The notes under the pieces are model-generated. The model had not been told where the DNA came from and did not search any database. It saw nothing but the letters and a program-made list of their open reading frames with translations. The translations under genes and the position numbers were made by a program. Source: JBDRLU01 sp043812795 (GTDB lineage Bacteria; Chloroflexota; Dehalococcoidia; Dehalococcoidales; UBA2162). Taken from it: a DNA stretch of 25,496 nt. Location of the stretch: contig JBDRLU010000040.1 of the NCBI GenBank assembly GCA_043812795.1, positions 1 through 25,496 of the forward strand, written 5' to 3'. Within the stretch, counting starts at the first letter, position 1; the number at the start of each line of letters is the position of its first letter. Below, piece by piece: positions 22,722 through 25,496 of this stretch.

Positions 22722-23291
22722 ATGGAGCAAACCGAACCGGAAGAGGAACAAATTAGCGCAGCGGAAACCGAGGCTACTGAAGCGGAACCCGGGGTTACTG
22801 AAGATGTCAAATCGCTGAAAGAGGCTTTAGCCACCGAAAAGGTACGGGCCGAGGGTAATCTGCTGGGTTGGAAGCGGGCACAGGCTGACTTCGTCAACTA
22901 CAAGCGACGTAGCGAACAGGAACGGGAAGAGTTAATCAAATCGGCCAACGCGGCCCTTATCTTGGCTCTCCTGCCGGTCCTCGACGACTTCGAGCGGGCC
23001 TGGAATGCCATGCCGGCCGAGCCGGAAGGGACGGCCTGGGTGGAAGGGGCTAAACTCATCGAACGCAAGTTAAGGACGGCTCTGGAAGCCGTCGGACTAT
23101 CTCAAATCGAGGCGGTAGGGAAACCATTCGACCCTCGTTTCCATGAAGCCGTGAAACAGGTCGAGGGTAAAGAGGGCATTATCATTGATGAATTTCAAAA
23201 AGGGTATAAATTGAACGATAAAGTCCTTCGTCCGGCGAAAGTGACCGTGGGTAACGGCGAAGAACAGTCAGAACCAGAGAAGGAGGAGTAA
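22722..23291 (+). CDS. grpE: Nucleotide exchange factor GrpE
   Basis: A 189-residue co-chaperone that releases ADP from DnaK. It has an acidic N-terminal tail (about 1-30, many Glu), a long helix that should form the dimeric coiled coil (about 30-95, including the ADFVNYKRRSEQER segment), and a C-terminal beta domain with the PFDPRFHEAV motif and VLRPAKVTVG end. Start ATG 22722 is preceded by AAGGA. It is the middle gene of the HrcA-controlled operon; the stop is four bases before the dnaK ATG, and the dnaK ribosome site lies in its last codons. Confidence 0.96.
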   Translation: MEQTEPEEEQISAAETEATEAEPGVTEDVKSLKEALATEKVRAEGNLLGWKRAQADFVNYKRRSEQEREELIKSANAALILALLPVLDDFERAWNAMPAEPEGTAWVEGAKLIERKLRTALEAVGLSQIEAVGKPFDPRFHEAVKQVEGKEGIIIDEFQKGYKLNDKVLRPAKVTVGNGEEQSEPEKEE

Positions 23292-23295
23292 TACC

Positions 23296-25221
23296 ATGGC
23301 AAGAGCAGTGGGGATTGATTTAGGCACGACTTTTAGTGAAATAGCGGTAATGGAGGGAGGCGAACCGAAAGTAATACCTTCGGCAGAAGGCAGCACGCTG
23401 GTGCCTTCCATCGTCGCAATAAGCAAGACCGGGGAGCGCCTCGTCGGGCAAATTGCCCGGCGCCAGGCAATCGTCAACCCGGAAAATACCATTTACAGCA
23501 TCAAGAGATTTATGGGCCGTAAGTGGGGCGAGCCGGCCGGCCGCGAGCTTCCGGTTGAAGAAGACGTCCGCCGCAAGACCTATAAGGTGAGCCGGGGCGC
23601 CAATAATGAAGTGCGGGTACTCATGGGCGGCAAAGAGTACCGCCCGGAAGAAATTTCAGCGATGATTCTCCAGAAATTGAGGACGGATGCGGAAGCTTAC
23701 CTGGGTGAAAAAGTTACCGATGCCGTTATCACCGTTCCCGCCTATTTTAACGATGCCCAGCGGCAGTCGACCAAAGATGCGGGTACCATCGCCGGCCTTA
23801 ACGTGCTGCGGATAATTAACGAACCGACGGCAGCCGCTCTTGCCTACGGTCTGGACAAGAAGAAGGAAGAGACCATCGCCGTTTACGACCTTGGTGGTGG
23901 TACTTTCGATATTTCCGTTCTTGAGATTGGCGAAGGCACTTTTCAGGTCAAGTCCACCAGTGGCGATACCCATCTCGGCGGCGATGACTTCGACCAGATA
24001 ATCATGGACTGGCTGTGCGATGAGTTCAAGCGCGACCAGGGGATCGACCTGAGGCAGGACAGGATGGCCCTGCAGCGGATAAAGGAAGCCGCTGAGAAGG
24101 CTAAAATCGAGCTGACCACCGTCCAGCAGACCGATGTCAACTTGCCTTTTATTACCGCCGATGCCAGCGGCCCCAAACACCTTAATATCAACCTGACCCG
24201 GGCCAAGCTGGAACAATTGGTCATGGACCTGGTCGATAAAACGCTCGAACCATGCCGCCAGGCACTTACCGACGCCGGTAAAACGGCGTCCCAGATTAAC
24301 GAGGTTATCCTGGTCGGCGGAATGACACGGATGCCGCTGGTGCAGCAGAAAGTGAAACAATTTTTCGGCAAAGAGCCGAATAAAGGCGTCAATCCGGACG
24401 AGGTCGTGGCGGTCGGGGCGGCTATTCAGGCCGGCGTGCTCAAGGGTGAAGTCAAAGAAGTCCTTCTTCTGGACGTGACGCCGCTTACCCTCGGTATTGA
24501 GACTATGGGCGCGGTAATGACGCCGCTCATCCCGCGTAACACGACCATACCCACTTCCAAGAGCCAGATTTTCAGCACGGCCAGTGATAGCCAGACCAGT
24601 GTTGAAATTCATGTGTTGCAAGGTGAGCGCTCGATGGCGAATGACAACCGGACACTCGGCAGGTTTATCCTCGACGGTATTCTGCCGGCACCACGCGGTA
24701 TGCCACAAATCGAGGTTAGTTTCGACATCGATGCCAATGGTATCCTCAGCGTGAGAGCGGTGGACAAGGGGACCGGCAAAGAGCAGAAAATTACTATCAC
24801 GGCTACCAGTGGCCTTTCCAAGGCCGAGGTGGAGAAGATGCGGCAGGAAGCCGAAGCCCATTCGGCGGAAGACGCCAAGCGGCGTGAAGAGGTCGAAATG
24901 CGCAACACTGCCGATAATCTGGCTTACACTGCCGAAAAGACACTGCGCGACCAGAAAGATAAGATACCGGCTGACTTGAACCAGGAAGTAGAGGATAAGG
25001 TTAAAGAGGTGCGGACGGCATTGCAAGGGCAGGATGTCGAGGCTTTACGCCGGGCGGTTGATGCCTTGAACCAGTCCCTCCAGAAGGTAGGGTCGGTTGT
25101 CTATAAGCAGGAACAGCAGCCACCACCACCGCCTCCAGGTGGTGAAGAGACGGGTGGGGAAGAGAAAAAAGACAAAGGCGGCGATGAAGGCACCGTCGAG
25201 GGTGAGTTCCGCGAGGTGTAA
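23296..25221 (+). CDS. dnaK: Chaperone protein DnaK (Hsp70)
   Basis: A 641-residue Hsp70 chaperone. The ATPase domain (about 1-385) has GIDLGTTFSEIAVMEGG, VPAYFNDAQRQSTKDAG, INEPTAAALAYGLDKK, YDLGGGTFDISVLEIG and ILVGGMTRMP; the linker is VLLLDVTPL; the substrate domain follows (about 390-500), then a helical lid. The first phosphate loop reads GTTFSE where GTTNS is usual. The C-terminal tail is unusual: six consecutive prolines after KQEQQ, then a Gly/Glu/Lys-rich stretch ending EGEFREV. Start ATG 23296 has AAGGAGG upstream. dnaJ does not follow; a strong terminator ends the operon. Confidence 0.97.
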   Translation: MARAVGIDLGTTFSEIAVMEGGEPKVIPSAEGSTLVPSIVAISKTGERLVGQIARRQAIVNPENTIYSIKRFMGRKWGEPAGRELPVEEDVRRKTYKVSRGANNEVRVLMGGKEYRPEEISAMILQKLRTDAEAYLGEKVTDAVITVPAYFNDAQRQSTKDAGTIAGLNVLRIINEPTAAALAYGLDKKKEETIAVYDLGGGTFDISVLEIGEGTFQVKSTSGDTHLGGDDFDQIIMDWLCDEFKRDQGIDLRQDRMALQRIKEAAEKAKIELTTVQQTDVNLPFITADASGPKHLNINLTRAKLEQLVMDLVDKTLEPCRQALTDAGKTASQINEVILVGGMTRMPLVQQKVKQFFGKEPNKGVNPDEVVAVGAAIQAGVLKGEVKEVLLLDVTPLTLGIETMGAVMTPLIPRNTTIPTSKSQIFSTASDSQTSVEIHVLQGERSMANDNRTLGRFILDGILPAPRGMPQIEVSFDIDANGILSVRAVDKGTGKEQKITITATSGLSKAEVEKMRQEAEAHSAEDAKRREEVEMRNTADNLAYTAEKTLRDQKDKIPADLNQEVEDKVKEVRTALQGQDVEALRRAVDALNQSLQKVGSVVYKQEQQPPPPPPGGEETGGEEKKDKGGDEGTVEGEFREV

Positions 25222-25240
25222 ACGGAGAATTTGCATTAAT

Positions 25241-25274
25241 AAAGAGGGGCTGTACAGCCCCTCTTTTGTTTTTC
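25241..25274 (+). terminator. Rho-independent terminator after dnaK
   Basis: A perfect 26-base palindrome (25241-25266; half-site AAAGAGGGGCTGT) followed by a T-rich tract (25263-25274). It lies 19 bases after the dnaK stop. On the minus strand the stem is followed by TTTATTAAT, so it could also serve the convergent gene at the right edge. Confidence 0.93.
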
Positions 25275-25309
25275 CACATTGGTTTCAAAAATAAGGTATC
25301 GCGTCATGT

Positions 25310-25496
25310 TTATCCGGTGAATTTGTAGCTGGCGCCGTCCTCTTGCACAATCAGGATGGGATGACCAAGCTCCCTTTCCAGCTTATCCTTCAGCCTCTTC
25401 ACACAGACATCAATATAACTGGTAGTCGTCGTTCCTTCTTGTTCCCCTATCTTGGCCATGAGTTCCTTTCTTGTGACCACTTTATTCTCATTGTCC
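25310..25496 (-). CDS. OmpR/PhoB-type winged-helix DNA-binding protein, C-terminal part
   Basis: The last 61 residues of a protein that begins beyond the right edge of the window. The visible part reads as the second half of an OmpR-type winged helix: VVTRKELMAKIG (first helix), SYIDVCVKRLKDKLERELG (recognition helix, corresponding to the V-D-V-x-I-x-R-L-R-x-K-L pattern), then the beta wing ILIVQEDGASYKFTG. The normal end is a GxGY-type wing; here it is DGASY. It could be the effector domain of a response regulator or a stand-alone winged-helix protein. The stop is a TAA at 25310-25312, and the dnaK terminator lies between the two genes. Confidence 0.7.
   Translation of the reverse strand, partial: DNENKVVTRKELMAKIGEQEGTTTTSYIDVCVKRLKDKLERELGHPILIVQEDGASYKFTG

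Noticed and set aside
23656..25026. A 456-codon open frame on the minus strand opposite dnaK
   Set aside because: It is the antisense shadow of a highly biased, conserved gene; it has no ribosome site of note and no recognisable domain.

Overview
The window is a gene-dense bacterial chromosome segment of moderate GC content. It holds 24 protein-coding genes (one cut off at the right edge) and five intergenic gaps of 100 to 310 bases. I see no rRNA, tRNA, CRISPR array, transposase or phage gene. The most telling feature is an 11-subunit complex I operon (nuoABCDHIJKLMN) without nuoE, nuoF or nuoG, lying beside prfA/prmC, an AMP-forming acetyl-CoA synthetase and a CIRCE-controlled hrcA-grpE-dnaK operon. 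Together with a DUF401 membrane protein and a PrpD-family protein, this best fits an anaerobic member of the Chloroflexota, probably class Dehalococcoidia. That assignment is inferred from gene content, not from a search.

Layout. At 1-3076 (+ strand) are an SbcD/Mre11-type nuclease, a GyrI-like ligand-binding protein and a DUF401 permease-like protein. Converging on them is an MmgE/PrpD-family gene (3087-4460, -). At 4665-15035 (-) lies the complex I operon, read nuoA to nuoN, with stop and start codons mostly overlapping or a few bases apart. Two extra small genes are embedded in it: a 110-residue three-helix membrane protein exactly where nuoEFG would normally lie (between nuoD and nuoH), and a 64-residue DUF2007-like protein between nuoK and nuoL. 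At 15185-17124 (-) are prmC and prfA (release factor 1 and its methylase). Then come acs (17434-19392, -), an NDP-sugar pyrophosphorylase with a left-handed beta-helix tail (19579-20649, -) and an orphan beta-class DNA methyltransferase (20704-21561, -). The methyltransferase is divergent from hrcA-grpE-dnaK (21668-25221, +), which ends in a strong terminator. A partial OmpR-type winged-helix protein runs off the right edge.

How the genes fit together. The complex I genes encode the membrane proton-pumping arm and the quinone/Fe-S connecting module (NuoB, C, D, I) but no NADH-oxidising module, so electrons must enter from another donor such as ferredoxin or a hydrogenase. PrmC methylates the GGQ glutamine of PrfA. 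HrcA represses its own operon through the CIRCE operator.

Regulatory signals visible here include a Shine-Dalgarno-led promoter for nuoA and overlapping divergent promoters for the methyltransferase and hrcA. Several transcription units (DUF401, prfA, the methyltransferase, perhaps the sugar nucleotidyltransferase) have a -10 box ending only 9-12 bases before the start codon and no Shine-Dalgarno sequence, which suggests leaderless mRNAs. Three of the larger gaps hold short dispersed palindromic repeats.
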